Origin: Diplonema papillatum
Lineage: Eukaryota; Euglenozoa; Diplonemea; Diplonemida; Diplonemidae
Assembly (NCBI GenBank): GCA_030068145.1
Contig: JAPJBO010000505.1
Coordinates: 1-64,000, forward strand
Direction: 5' to 3'
DNA: 64,000 nt
Positions 8,393 to 16,928 of the stretch are shown in pieces. The notes below the pieces were generated by a model. The model ran no database searches. It was not told the DNA's origin and saw only the letters and a program-made list of their open reading frames with translations. Numbering within the stretch: the first letter of the stretch is position 1; each line of letters begins with the position of its first letter. A program made the translations under genes and the position numbers.

Positions 8393-11300
8393 GGGCAGTC
8401 GCCCCCGCATCGAGGGGTAACCCCCCCCGATGCCCACCACCGCGCCCATCCGGCCGGTCCACCCCCCACCCCTGGCGCACCACCGCGAGCAGCCAACACC
8501 AATACTGCTTCGCGCCGGGAGCCGGCCCCTCCGCCGGGTCGCGGCCGGCGGCGGAGGCGCACCGCCAGTACCCCCGCTGCCGCTGCACCCTTTGACCCCG
8601 ATAGCATCCTTTTGATCGTGTCGTTCAACTGCCGATCATTTTGGGCAAGGGAGTCCATCCCTGGCGGTACCAATAGTATCAGCCGAGGGGTCGCCAACAT
8701 GTCTCCGAGGATCCCGGACATCCTGCTCCTTCAAGAGACATGGCTCTCGAGCAAGTCCCTTCCCCCTCGCCTCGACGGCTACCGAGTCTTCAGACGCGAC
8801 CGAGACGGAGACGCCCGCGGCGGAGGTGTTCTCATCTTCGTTCGCACAAGCCTGCTCGCGACGGAAATCCCGCCCCCTGATATCGACGCCGACTCCTCTC
8901 TAGATTGCGTTGCTGTCGAGATCACTCGCATCGGCCTTCCCCCCCTGAGGGTGTACAATGTGTACCGCCCGCCCCGCAAGGAAGGGAGAGACCTGTGCAT
9001 GGAGCCGTTCCCGATGGACGACCACGTGGTCATCGCCGGTGATCTCAACGTCCACCACCCGGACTGGTCTCGGGGAGCCGAGAACACAGGCGGAAAAATC
9101 CTCAGGGACTGGCTCGTCGAGGCGTCTGCCATGACCCTGAACGACCCGTCGGTCTCCACGATGGCCTACCGCCCCCACGCCAGGTACTCCTCTCCGGATG
9201 TGGTAATCTCCACCCCCACCTCCAACATCCGCAATTGGAGAGTGCTGGATTCTTGGGGTACCACCCGGGACCACCTCCCCATGGCGTTCGAAGTTCCCCG
9301 GGGGTACTCCCAGCCGCGCGTCCTCCGCAAAACTTGGTTCTCTTGGGCTCGGGCTGACTGGGATGGCATGATGGAGCATCTCGACGAGGAGAGCTCTGCC
9401 CTACTCGCAAACCGGCCGGCAACCAATGTGCAATTCGCTAAGCGAGTCGCTTCGACGTTCCGCCGTGCTGTACACCAGTTTGTCCCCCGGTATCGACAAG
9501 GACGTCCGTACAAGGAATGGTGGACCCCGGGGCTCTCTGCTCTAGAGCGTGTCAAGGGGGCGGCCTTCACCGACCTCCTCGCCGACCCTGACGCCCCACA
9601 CGCACAGCGCGCCTACTCCGACGCGGTCGCCAGATTCGCGTCGGCGGCCACGCAGGCGAAGGCGGCTCACTGGAATGCCTTCTCCGGGAGGATCAACCGC
9701 TGCACGGACATTGGGCTGCTCTTCCGCCTGATCCGCAAGATCGACGGTCGAACGCAGCAGAACAACATCCCCCCCATCCGGCTCGGTCACTCATATTATG
9801 TGGCCGCAGACGGGAAGACGGAGCTTTTTGGGGATCACCTCAAACGGGTGTGCGGCGGTTCGACAGCTACCAAACCGCCGCCGTGGTTCCCCGCTAAAGA
9901 ACCATCCAACGACGACGCTGGCTGCGGGCTCATCACCGCCGACGAGCTCGATCGGGCCCTCGACAACCTCGACCCGAAGACTTCGCTCGACCCTGACGGG
10001 CTTTGCAGTGAGTTCCTCCGCCGACTCACCGACGGTGCCAGGGCCCTCATCCTTGAGTTGGTCAACATTTCGTGGGAGGAAGGCTTCGTTCCCGAATCCT
10101 GGCGAGACGCCCACGTCGTCCCCGTCCCGAAACCAGGACGGGACCACTCCTTGCCGGAGGGTTACCGGCCGATATCTCTTACGAGTGTGATCTCCAAGGT
10201 AATGGAAGTCATCGTGAAGAATCGGCTCGAGTACCTCACGGAAAGCCCGCAGCATCCTGAGGTCCGGCGTTTCAACTCGCGGCAGGGCGGCTTCCGCAAG
10301 GGTCGCGGTCCCGAAGAGCAGCTGTTCTCGATAGTTTCGGCTCTCGACTCTGCCAGGAACCGTCTGCTGTTCACGTGTTTGCTGTCGTTCGATCTGGCGA
10401 ACGCGTTCGATACCGTCGACCACGGCAAGCTGATGGACATCCTGCAGCGAAGAGGGGTGCCCGCCAAGTTCCTTCGCTGGATCGAGGCCTTCCTACGGAA
10501 CAGGAGGGCGGCCTACAAGATCGACGGAGCGACTGGCCGCTCCTTTGACTTGAATACCGGCGTCCCCCAGGGGACGGTGCTCGGCCCCCTTCTGTTCCTA
10601 TACTACATCGACGACCTCGGTTCGGACCTCGATCGGCTGCAGCGCCGCATCCATCAGGACAACGTCGGGGCGACGATAACCTTCTCCCTGTATGCTGATG
10701 ATGACGGCGTTGCAGTGGAGGCCCGCACGTTTGCCGCCCTCGAGCAGTACGCGCAAGATGTTGTCGACGTGGTGGAGCGCTGGACGGCGCAGGCGCTGAT
10801 GTCCCTGTCCGTTCTGAAGACCAGAGGTGTCTTCTTCGTTGGAAAGAACGCAGCCCCTTTCCCCCCACCGAACGTAGTCTTCAAGGCGACGAGGGCTGAC
10901 GTCCCTGTTCCCCCTGCTGACACCGAACGGCGAGTGTCGGCAGAGGGTAGATTGGTGGGGACGAACACGCCACATGACGGCAAAACATTCGTTGGCATCG
11001 CGTTCGGGCCCGTAACAGAGGCCAATGCCGGGCTCACACTGCTCCACTCGGTGGTTACCCTTCAGTGGGTTGACAAAGTGAAGCTTCTTGGGTTAACCAT
11101 CGACCAAGGATTCACCTTCCTCCCTCACCTCCAACGGGTTGTCGATGGATTCTCGCTGAGGATGAACCTCCTTCGACACCTGGCCGGCAAGGATTACGGC
11201 TTCAACGGCACGGTTCTCCGCACCCTGTATCTCTCCTATGTGCTACCCACGTACACGTACGCACTCGGAATCTACGGGCCATTCATCCTCCCCGCTAATG

Positions 11301-12952
11301 GGCCCCTCACAACGCTTGAACGCATGCATCGTCGTGCCCTTACCCTCATCCTGGGCTGTCGCAAAGGCGTCGCTGAATTCGCCGGGCAACAGGAGACTGG
11401 TATCCTCCCGATCCGCGCGCTCGCAAAGTGCAGGATCGCGGCCCTCCGGGAGAAGGTTGAATTCAACAAGGTTCTGTGGGCGCACGAGCTTTCCCTGGAC
11501 ACGCTCCTGAAGTCGACGTCCGACAACATCCGCAAGAAAGCGGGCACGGACGGTTGCCGTCGGGAGCTCCGCGACTTCCATTTGTTCGCCCCCTGGGTTC
11601 CCAGGCCCGACGTCGAGATCTACACGTCGCTGAAAGTCCGCAAGCACGCCAGCAATGCGGAGAAAAAACAAGCGGTGCTGAAACGCCTGGCGGAACTACC
11701 CCACCCGGACTGCGTCGCCTGGCCAGACGGCTCCGTTGTACACGGTGACCCCCCTCTGCCCTCGATCTGCGACGCCAACGCCAGCGCTGCCCTACGCCCG
11801 TGGCTGAGGAGCACGGCGGACCGTACGACCTGGGGGGCTGCCGGCGTGTTTATTGATCTTGGGCCGTCGGTCACCATCAAGCCGGACCACGGCCTGCCCG
11901 TCAAGCCCACCGGCGACCGACGCACGTTCGATGCCTCTTTGCCCGCCGGCAAGCACCCGCACAGCTACCGCGCCGAGGAGTTCGCGCTCTACAGCTGCCT
12001 GAAGTTCCTCCTGCGCCTCCTCCCGCCAACCCCGACGCCGCTCAACATCCTCGTCCTCAGTGACTCTCAGTCACTCCTGATGACGCTGAGCCACGGCCCC
12101 CATTGCCAGACGCAGCCGTACCCAATCGCGATCTGGCTGCACCTGGCCGAGTTGGAGTCGCTGGGTTACACCGTGACGCTGCAGTTCGTCTTCGGCCACT
12201 GCGGCCTCGAAGGCAATGAGAGGGCGGACAAGACCGCAAAACGTGGTGCACTCGCGTTCATGCGGGCGGCCACCGACGCCGCGGCCAAGAATCAACCCCC
12301 TCCGCTCTCGGCACGCCTCTGCGCCACGGCCGCTAACGGCCGCTATCGTTCCGTCCTCTGGCTGGAGAGCAGTGAAGCTGGAGCACGAGACGCCTTGGAC
12401 AGGGCCACCCTCCTCAGGAACCCGTCGTCGTTCGCCAGGTTGGTCTTTGGCCGCCGCATCCCCCGCCCCAAGCACTTGGCACCACGGGCGGAAAGAGAGG
12501 TGCGGCAGCTCCGCACTGGCCACCACCACCTGGTGATGACCATGTACGCCACCGAATGGCGCGACCTCTCGAGGGCGGATCGCAGACAGGCGTTTCTCCC
12601 GTGCCCTATTTGCGGCACCCGGTCGTTGGCCCCGCTGCTCCACCTCTTCGTCGGGTGTGACGCCCCTGCAGCTGTGCAATCCCGGCTGACGATGGACGCC
12701 GATCTCGACGCGAAGAGCCGCCTCCGCTCGAAGCCTCCGCCCGCCGATGCCATGGAGCGCCTCTGGGCAATCCTCTTCGTCTTCCCGGAACTCGCCCTGG
12801 CCTACCTGCAGAGGTGCGGCACTCTGCCGAGCTACGCCATCCTCGCCGGTCAGGCGTCCGGCGAGCCCGTGGGTGGCGGCGCCAATCGCTCGATCACGCC
12901 TGACGCCGCCTCCTCGCGCTCCGCCGACTCGGAAGACGCGATCTCGCGCTGA
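8393..12952 (+). CDS. LINE B ORF2: APE endonuclease, reverse transcriptase, RNase H, zinc motif
   Basis: The frame is open from directly after the ORF1 UGA, giving up to 1519 residues; the conserved part begins near 8612 at IVSFNCRSF. The apurinic-type endonuclease shows LLQETWL (Glu), VIAGDLNVHHPDW and RDHLP (catalytic Asp-His). The RT shows GYRPISLTSV, GGFRKGRG, SFDLANAFDTVDH, GVPQGTVLGPLLF and the active site LYADDD at 10690-10701. The RNase H shows AWPDGS, YRAEEFALYS, LVLSDSQSLL and FGHCGLEGNERADK. A CPICG...H....C motif lies near 12600. All catalytic residues are present and there is no internal stop, so the copy may be active or recently so. There is no ATG before the endonuclease, which argues for translation by readthrough from ORF1. 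Confidence 0.9.
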   Translation, partial: GQSPPHRGVTPPDAHHRAHPAGPPPTPGAPPRAANTNTASRREPAPPPGRGRRRRRTASTPAAAAPFDPDSILLIVSFNCRSFWARESIPGGTNSISRGVANMSPRIPDILLLQETWLSSKSLPPRLDGYRVFRRDRDGDARGGGVLIFVRTSLLATEIPPPDIDADSSLDCVAVEITRIGLPPLRVYNVYRPPRKEGRDLCMEPFPMDDHVVIAGDLNVHHPDWSRGAENTGGKILRDWLVEASAMTLNDPSVSTMAYRPHARYSSPDVVISTPTSNIRNWRVLDSWGTTRDHLPMAFEVPRGYSQPRVLRKTWFSWARADWDGMMEHLDEESSALLANRPATNVQFAKRVASTFRRAVHQFVPRYRQGRPYKEWWTPGLSALERVKGAAFTDLLADPDAPHAQRAYSDAVARFASAATQAKAAHWNAFSGRINRCTDIGLLFRLIRKIDGRTQQNNIPPIRLGHSYYVAADGKTELFGDHLKRVCGGSTATKPPPWFPAKEPSNDDAGCGLITADELDRALDNLDPKTSLDPDGLCSEFLRRLTDGARALILELVNISWEEGFVPESWRDAHVVPVPKPGRDHSLPEGYRPISLTSVISKVMEVIVKNRLEYLTESPQHPEVRRFNSRQGGFRKGRGPEEQLFSIVSALDSARNRLLFTCLLSFDLANAFDTVDHGKLMDILQRRGVPAKFLRWIEAFLRNRRAAYKIDGATGRSFDLNTGVPQGTVLGPLLFLYYIDDLGSDLDRLQRRIHQDNVGATITFSLYADDDGVAVEARTFAALEQYAQDVVDVVERWTAQALMSLSVLKTRGVFFVGKNAAPFPPPNVVFKATRADVPVPPADTERRVSAEGRLVGTNTPHDGKTFVGIAFGPVTEANAGLTLLHSVVTLQWVDKVKLLGLTIDQGFTFLPHLQRVVDGFSLRMNLLRHLAGKDYGFNGTVLRTLYLSYVLPTYTYALGIYGPFILPANGPLTTLERMHRRALTLILGCRKGVAEFAGQQETGILPIRALAKCRIAALREKVEFNKVLWAHELSLDTLLKSTSDNIRKKAGTDGCRRELRDFHLFAPWVPRPDVEIYTSLKVRKHASNAEKKQAVLKRLAELPHPDCVAWPDGSVVHGDPPLPSICDANASAALRPWLRSTADRTTWGAAGVFIDLGPSVTIKPDHGLPVKPTGDRRTFDASLPAGKHPHSYRAEEFALYSCLKFLLRLLPPTPTPLNILVLSDSQSLLMTLSHGPHCQTQPYPIAIWLHLAELESLGYTVTLQFVFGHCGLEGNERADKTAKRGALAFMRAATDAAAKNQPPPLSARLCATAANGRYRSVLWLESSEAGARDALDRATLLRNPSSFARLVFGRRIPRPKHLAPRAEREVRQLRTGHHHLVMTMYATEWRDLSRADRRQAFLPCPICGTRSLAPLLHLFVGCDAPAAVQSRLTMDADLDAKSRLRSKPPPADAMERLWAILFVFPELALAYLQRCGTLPSYAILAGQASGEPVGGGANRSITPDAASSRSADSEDAISR

Positions 12953-13605
12953 GGGCGCTCGCCACCTGCTTGCGCGCTGCTGGCTGAACGGCGAGCTCGG
13001 GGCTGTTGCCCATTTGAACATGCAATGTAAATAGCCTCTATTCGAGCCAACCCGGCTTCTCCTGCAACAATTCTGAAACTGTATTGTATTTGGGACTAGA
13101 TAATGGCGCTGAGCAAGCTTTATTTTTCCCTGGCGAAAAGCATAGCCGGGGCAGAGTCAGCGGGCGCCGGCCTACGGACCGTGCCCAGTTACGGGCCAGT
13201 ACACAGCCATAGTCAGTCCCCAACGTCCCGCCGGTGCCTCGATACCCGGCCGTCAAGGCCCTACGGGGAGAGGCACCGCAATCAAACAAGCAACCGTGTG
13301 CTCCGCCACACCACACCATCCTTTCATTCCACCATGCTTCCCACATTCCAACACTCTCCCCCCCTCCGAGTTCTAGTGGCAGAGAAAGAAAGAAAGAAGC
13401 CAGAGGTCTCCCGGGTCTTCCACCTGGCCTCACTCAACCGCCACCTGGCTGGTTTGTGTGAAAGGCTCAGATACTGGACACCCACGCACTGATAACCCCC
13501 CTGTTCCATAGCCCATCTCTCTTGCATGTGTCTTGTGTCTCTCTGGCATGCCTTCCGGCCCGAAGAGGCCCGTAAAGCCTGCCCGAAAACTGGAACGCGG
13601 CTCTC
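12953..13605 (+). other. 3' untranslated region of LINE B and junction to LINE C
   Basis: No gene seen. The region lacks a poly-A tail and contains only a short GAAA-rich run near 13385. The border between the two elements is not sharp. Confidence 0.5.
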
Positions 13606-13616
13606 CGGTACTTTAT
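13606..13616 (+). other. 11-nt match to the 3' end of the diplonemid spliced leader, upstream of LINE C ORF1
   Basis: GTACTTTATTG, the last 11 bases of the Diplonema SL exon as I remember it, lies 15 bp before the ATG of LINE C ORF1. A second CTTTATTG follows within 11 bases (13620-13627). It may be a 5'-truncated SL at the insertion border, as for LINE D, but the match is short and could be chance. Confidence 0.35.
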
Positions 13617-13631
13617 TGATCCTTTATTGGT

Positions 13632-16600
13632 ATGGGAGTTTGGTTGGGAGGGAAAATGGGAAAACCGCTATCACACTCGGTCAGTGTACCGCCCGAAGTG
13701 AAGAAAAGGTGGCCGATCGCAGTGCTGACGTGCATTTGCCTCGGCCTCCTGCTGCTCGTCGAAGCCGAGTTCTCCGTCACTGAGCCGTTTGTGACGTCCA
13801 ACTGCGAAGTGTCGTGCTGGATCGGAACGTCCCTGAAGCAGAGTCCGTGTGCCTTGAGCGAGGGGATCGGCTGCCACACGTCGACGGACCTTATGAACTG
13901 GAAGCTCCTCAACGAGACCATGCACGACACGTCAATTGTCAGCAGCGTTGGTACGCCGCCGTGGTGGATCGAACGCTCGGACGACCAGCATGGAAACGAC
14001 GGCGGCGACTACGACGCCAGCCGGTGCGACGCGCCTGTCGGAACCTTCGCCGCCACGATCTCCGACGTCCCGGTTGCAACGTGCTTGGTCGTCGTGCGAG
14101 TGGTAGCGGGCCCCACCGTCGTGCCGACGGCAGATGCGCCGTCGACCGGAAGGCATGCCGCATCTGCATCTCCCTCGCCCCCTAGAGCATACGGCGGCTG
14201 GTTCGAACGCGACCGCTACGGCTCGCACACTGCTGTCGGGTGCTGCGAGGACCGCCCCTGGACGCGACCTTCATCTGTCACTGCCGCCGACACCGTTTGG
14301 GATCCCCTGATCCTCCCTGACCTTACCCACGCCATCGACGCGCCCTGCCTCCCGCGCCTACCGCAGCCCCCTCGTTCCATACTACGGAGTCTGCCAGCGA
14401 GACAACGAAGGTTGATGAGGGCGGCTGTCAGGCGCCGGAGCACGCTCCGAGCTCAACGTGCCACGCTCGAAGGCACCACTGACAACGTCCTTGTCCCCCA
14501 CGCTCGTGCATCACCGTTGGTCCTCGGCGGCGGTTGTACGCAAAACACGTCTGTTGCGGTCAACCCCGTGCGACCCCCGCCCTCGACTACAACGCTCGCA
14601 ACAACGTCCGCCCCGCCTGCCCCCGACACTCCTGCACTGCTGTCGTTCTGGGTCTGTGACCCCTCCGGCAAGCACCGACACTGCACGGTGGACAGTGAAA
14701 CTGTCGTCGGGGACTTCTTCGCGCAGTCGACTTGGTTTGACCCCGACGTGTGCTGGATTTCGCAGGGAACCAGGCAACTAGTCCTCTCGGACTCCTTTGC
14801 CGAGAACGCCGTCAACCGCGACGACACACTGACCGTGATGGTCAGGCTCCTCGGGGGAGGTGGCCGAGGTAGTTGGCGCGGCGGCAAGGGAAACAGGGGC
14901 GGTAGGGGCGCTGGGTCCTCGGGTACCAGCGTGCCAAGTGCCCCCGCTGGGGATGCGAGCTCCGGGACTAAGGGGCACAAGGGCGGAAAATCGCGCAGGG
15001 GGAATGGACCACCCGATGGCCTCGTGTGGAGTGATGGCGCAAGGGACTGCGATAAAGCTGACCTGTATCGCGACTGGGAGTTCCCTGAGATGCGCTTTCG
15101 AGCCGTCTTCCCCCTGCACGTGTTCGACGGCGACGTCACCCATGCGTCATGGGAAGAAGTGTCGGGCTCCCCGTTCCAGTGGGGGCAGTACTACCTGCAC
15201 AGCGTCCTGACCCGCGGTGCAGTTAACTCGTGCTGGGATGCTGCAGCCAAACAAGAGTTCTCCCGGGGCGAAGTTTACCAGACCTTGGAGATACACTTTT
15301 CGGCCAACGCAGCAGATGAAGTCGACATCTTGCGCGCAAGCGGGTACCAGGGTGCGTACTTTGAACCGCTGAACTCGCAAGATTACCGTGTCCTACTGGT
15401 CCCGGATAGGGCGGACATGGGGGAAGTCAGCAGCATCGCAGCCAAGATAGACCATCTCCAACTGGGTCTTTCTTACTGCAGAGGGGAATTGGGTGTTCGA
15501 GTCAGGGCATCCTCGTACGCCGAAGCCCGTCAGCTGTTACCGGATTTACCCGCGGAGATCGCCTATTTCGCGGTGGCTGGCATCCCCTGCGGTTCGAACG
15601 CAAACACGCTGCAACGGAACTTGACGCGCTTGGGGTGGAACGTCACGCCTTTGTTCAAGACGGCCAAATCGGGACGATACGCCGAGTGGGCTGTCAAGTC
15701 CGAGACGCTCCCGGGAAGGTTTGACTGCGATCTCCTCAACGGCATGCGCATCACCATCAAAAGGGTGGATCGGTACCCGATCCAACCCTCCAGACATATC
15801 GCGTCCGTCCGCCTCTCGTCCTCATACAGAGACGAATCGAACACGCTGCGTTGTGACGTACATGAAGGTTCAACACCGGTTCCGTACAGCGTATTCCTCG
15901 AGCGTTACGGCAAAGCTGCCAGTACCCTGTGGGAGCTTGCTGGTAAGAGCAGTACCACGGATGGTGCGGACGGATCTTCCTTTGGCAACGACGGCACCCC
16001 TCTAGCCGGCGGGAGCGAGGTCGGGCTGACGTCCTATGCAAAAGCGACTCTGCGGCCTTGCAGCTCGCCCCCGCCGGCCCGTGCAAATCCCACCTCATCG
16101 TCCTCACCGTCGTCCTCGCCAGTTAATCCGCCTAGGGCTGTCGCCGACATCGACGAACTCGAGCTGCAATCCCTGGTTCGCAGCCTTGTTAAAGAAGCAA
16201 CCTCGTCCACTGCCTCCGCACCTGTTCCGCGGGTCGCACCCCTGCCCGAACAGCCCCCCACGCAAGACGCAGCCGCGTTCAAAGAGTTTGTCGGCAGCAT
16301 AGTGCGGGAGAGTGTTGCCGACATGGAGAAAAAGCGTGCTCCCACCCTTGGTGCATGTGAGGTAGCAACCCTGGTCGAAAACTCTGTCGGAGCATGTGTC
16401 GCGCAGAAAGTGTCAGAGGCCGTCGCTGGTCCGCTCCTCGAAGTCACCGCTCAACTGAAGCTGATGGGGGAACGGATGACGACGCTTGCGGCGAGGGTGG
16501 ATGAGGTCCAGTCGTCCTCCGCTGGTAAGGGGGCTAACAAGGGATCGAAAATGACTTCTCCATCCCCAACCCCTGAGCGCGACATGCCCTTAGTGGTACA

Positions 16601-16928
16601 CAATGGGCCTAGCCCGGTTCAGGGCGCCGGCAGCTTGGTCAGTTCAGTATTGGCCCAGCCTCTGGTCAACCGGCCCCTCAGGATAGACGCGATGAAGGTC
16701 GGCATGCCGGTCCAAGAGGGCAAAAACGTGAAGTTGGTGGCAGCCATTCACAAGAAGCAGAAGGCTAACCGCCCTCGATCGCGGAGTCTTACCGCGTCCA
16801 CGCCGTCGCAATCCAGTGACGCCCCGCTGAGCGGCTCCAGCCAACAGCTCCTTTCGAAGGTTTGCGGCACTCCGGACGATCCTTCTTCGTTTCGCTCCGT
16901 CTGCCACATCGAGAAGGAAAAGATGTAG
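13632..16928 (+). CDS. LINE C ORF1: membrane anchor, astacin remnant, ubiquitin-like domain, gag-like core
   Basis: The protein has 1098 residues. Residues 27-46 form one hydrophobic segment (signal peptide or anchor). At about residue 130 the sequence DASRCDAPVGTF runs straight into AATISDVPVATC. In LINE B these two words are separated by the whole astacin catalytic part, so C is an internal deletion form without the zinc site. Residues 339-409 align well with ubiquitin, from FWVCDPSGK to VMVRLLGG, and a Gly/Arg-rich run follows directly (GGRGSWRGGKGNRGGRGAG). Residues about 475-720 match the core of LINE B ORF1, with the shared words WEFPEMRFRA, GLSYCRGELGVRVRA, LGWNVTPLF and AVKSETLPG. The C-terminus is low complexity and ends with TAG. 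ORF2 overlaps the last 98 bases in another frame. Confidence 0.8.
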   Translation: MGVWLGGKMGKPLSHSVSVPPEVKKRWPIAVLTCICLGLLLLVEAEFSVTEPFVTSNCEVSCWIGTSLKQSPCALSEGIGCHTSTDLMNWKLLNETMHDTSIVSSVGTPPWWIERSDDQHGNDGGDYDASRCDAPVGTFAATISDVPVATCLVVVRVVAGPTVVPTADAPSTGRHAASASPSPPRAYGGWFERDRYGSHTAVGCCEDRPWTRPSSVTAADTVWDPLILPDLTHAIDAPCLPRLPQPPRSILRSLPARQRRLMRAAVRRRSTLRAQRATLEGTTDNVLVPHARASPLVLGGGCTQNTSVAVNPVRPPPSTTTLATTSAPPAPDTPALLSFWVCDPSGKHRHCTVDSETVVGDFFAQSTWFDPDVCWISQGTRQLVLSDSFAENAVNRDDTLTVMVRLLGGGGRGSWRGGKGNRGGRGAGSSGTSVPSAPAGDASSGTKGHKGGKSRRGNGPPDGLVWSDGARDCDKADLYRDWEFPEMRFRAVFPLHVFDGDVTHASWEEVSGSPFQWGQYYLHSVLTRGAVNSCWDAAAKQEFSRGEVYQTLEIHFSANAADEVDILRASGYQGAYFEPLNSQDYRVLLVPDRADMGEVSSIAAKIDHLQLGLSYCRGELGVRVRASSYAEARQLLPDLPAEIAYFAVAGIPCGSNANTLQRNLTRLGWNVTPLFKTAKSGRYAEWAVKSETLPGRFDCDLLNGMRITIKRVDRYPIQPSRHIASVRLSSSYRDESNTLRCDVHEGSTPVPYSVFLERYGKAASTLWELAGKSSTTDGADGSSFGNDGTPLAGGSEVGLTSYAKATLRPCSSPPPARANPTSSSSPSSSPVNPPRAVADIDELELQSLVRSLVKEATSSTASAPVPRVAPLPEQPPTQDAAAFKEFVGSIVRESVADMEKKRAPTLGACEVATLVENSVGACVAQKVSEAVAGPLLEVTAQLKLMGERMTTLAARVDEVQSSSAGKGANKGSKMTSPSPTPERDMPLVVHNGPSPVQGAGSLVSSVLAQPLVNRPLRIDAMKVGMPVQEGKNVKLVAAIHKKQKANRPRSRSLTASTPSQSSDAPLSGSSQQLLSKVCGTPDDPSSFRSVCHIEKEKM

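Larger units (their letters stand above)
3947..13560 (+). mobile_element. LINE B, non-LTR retrotransposon, ingi/I-like, apparently intact ORFs
   Basis: The element holds ORF1 (astacin, ubiquitin-like domain, Gly/Arg region, core) and ORF2 (endonuclease, RT, RNase H, zinc motif), joined in one frame by a UGA. The borders are uncertain: the left limit given is simply the start of the open frame, and the right limit is where LINE C seems to begin. No poly-A tail or target duplication was found. Confidence 0.75.
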
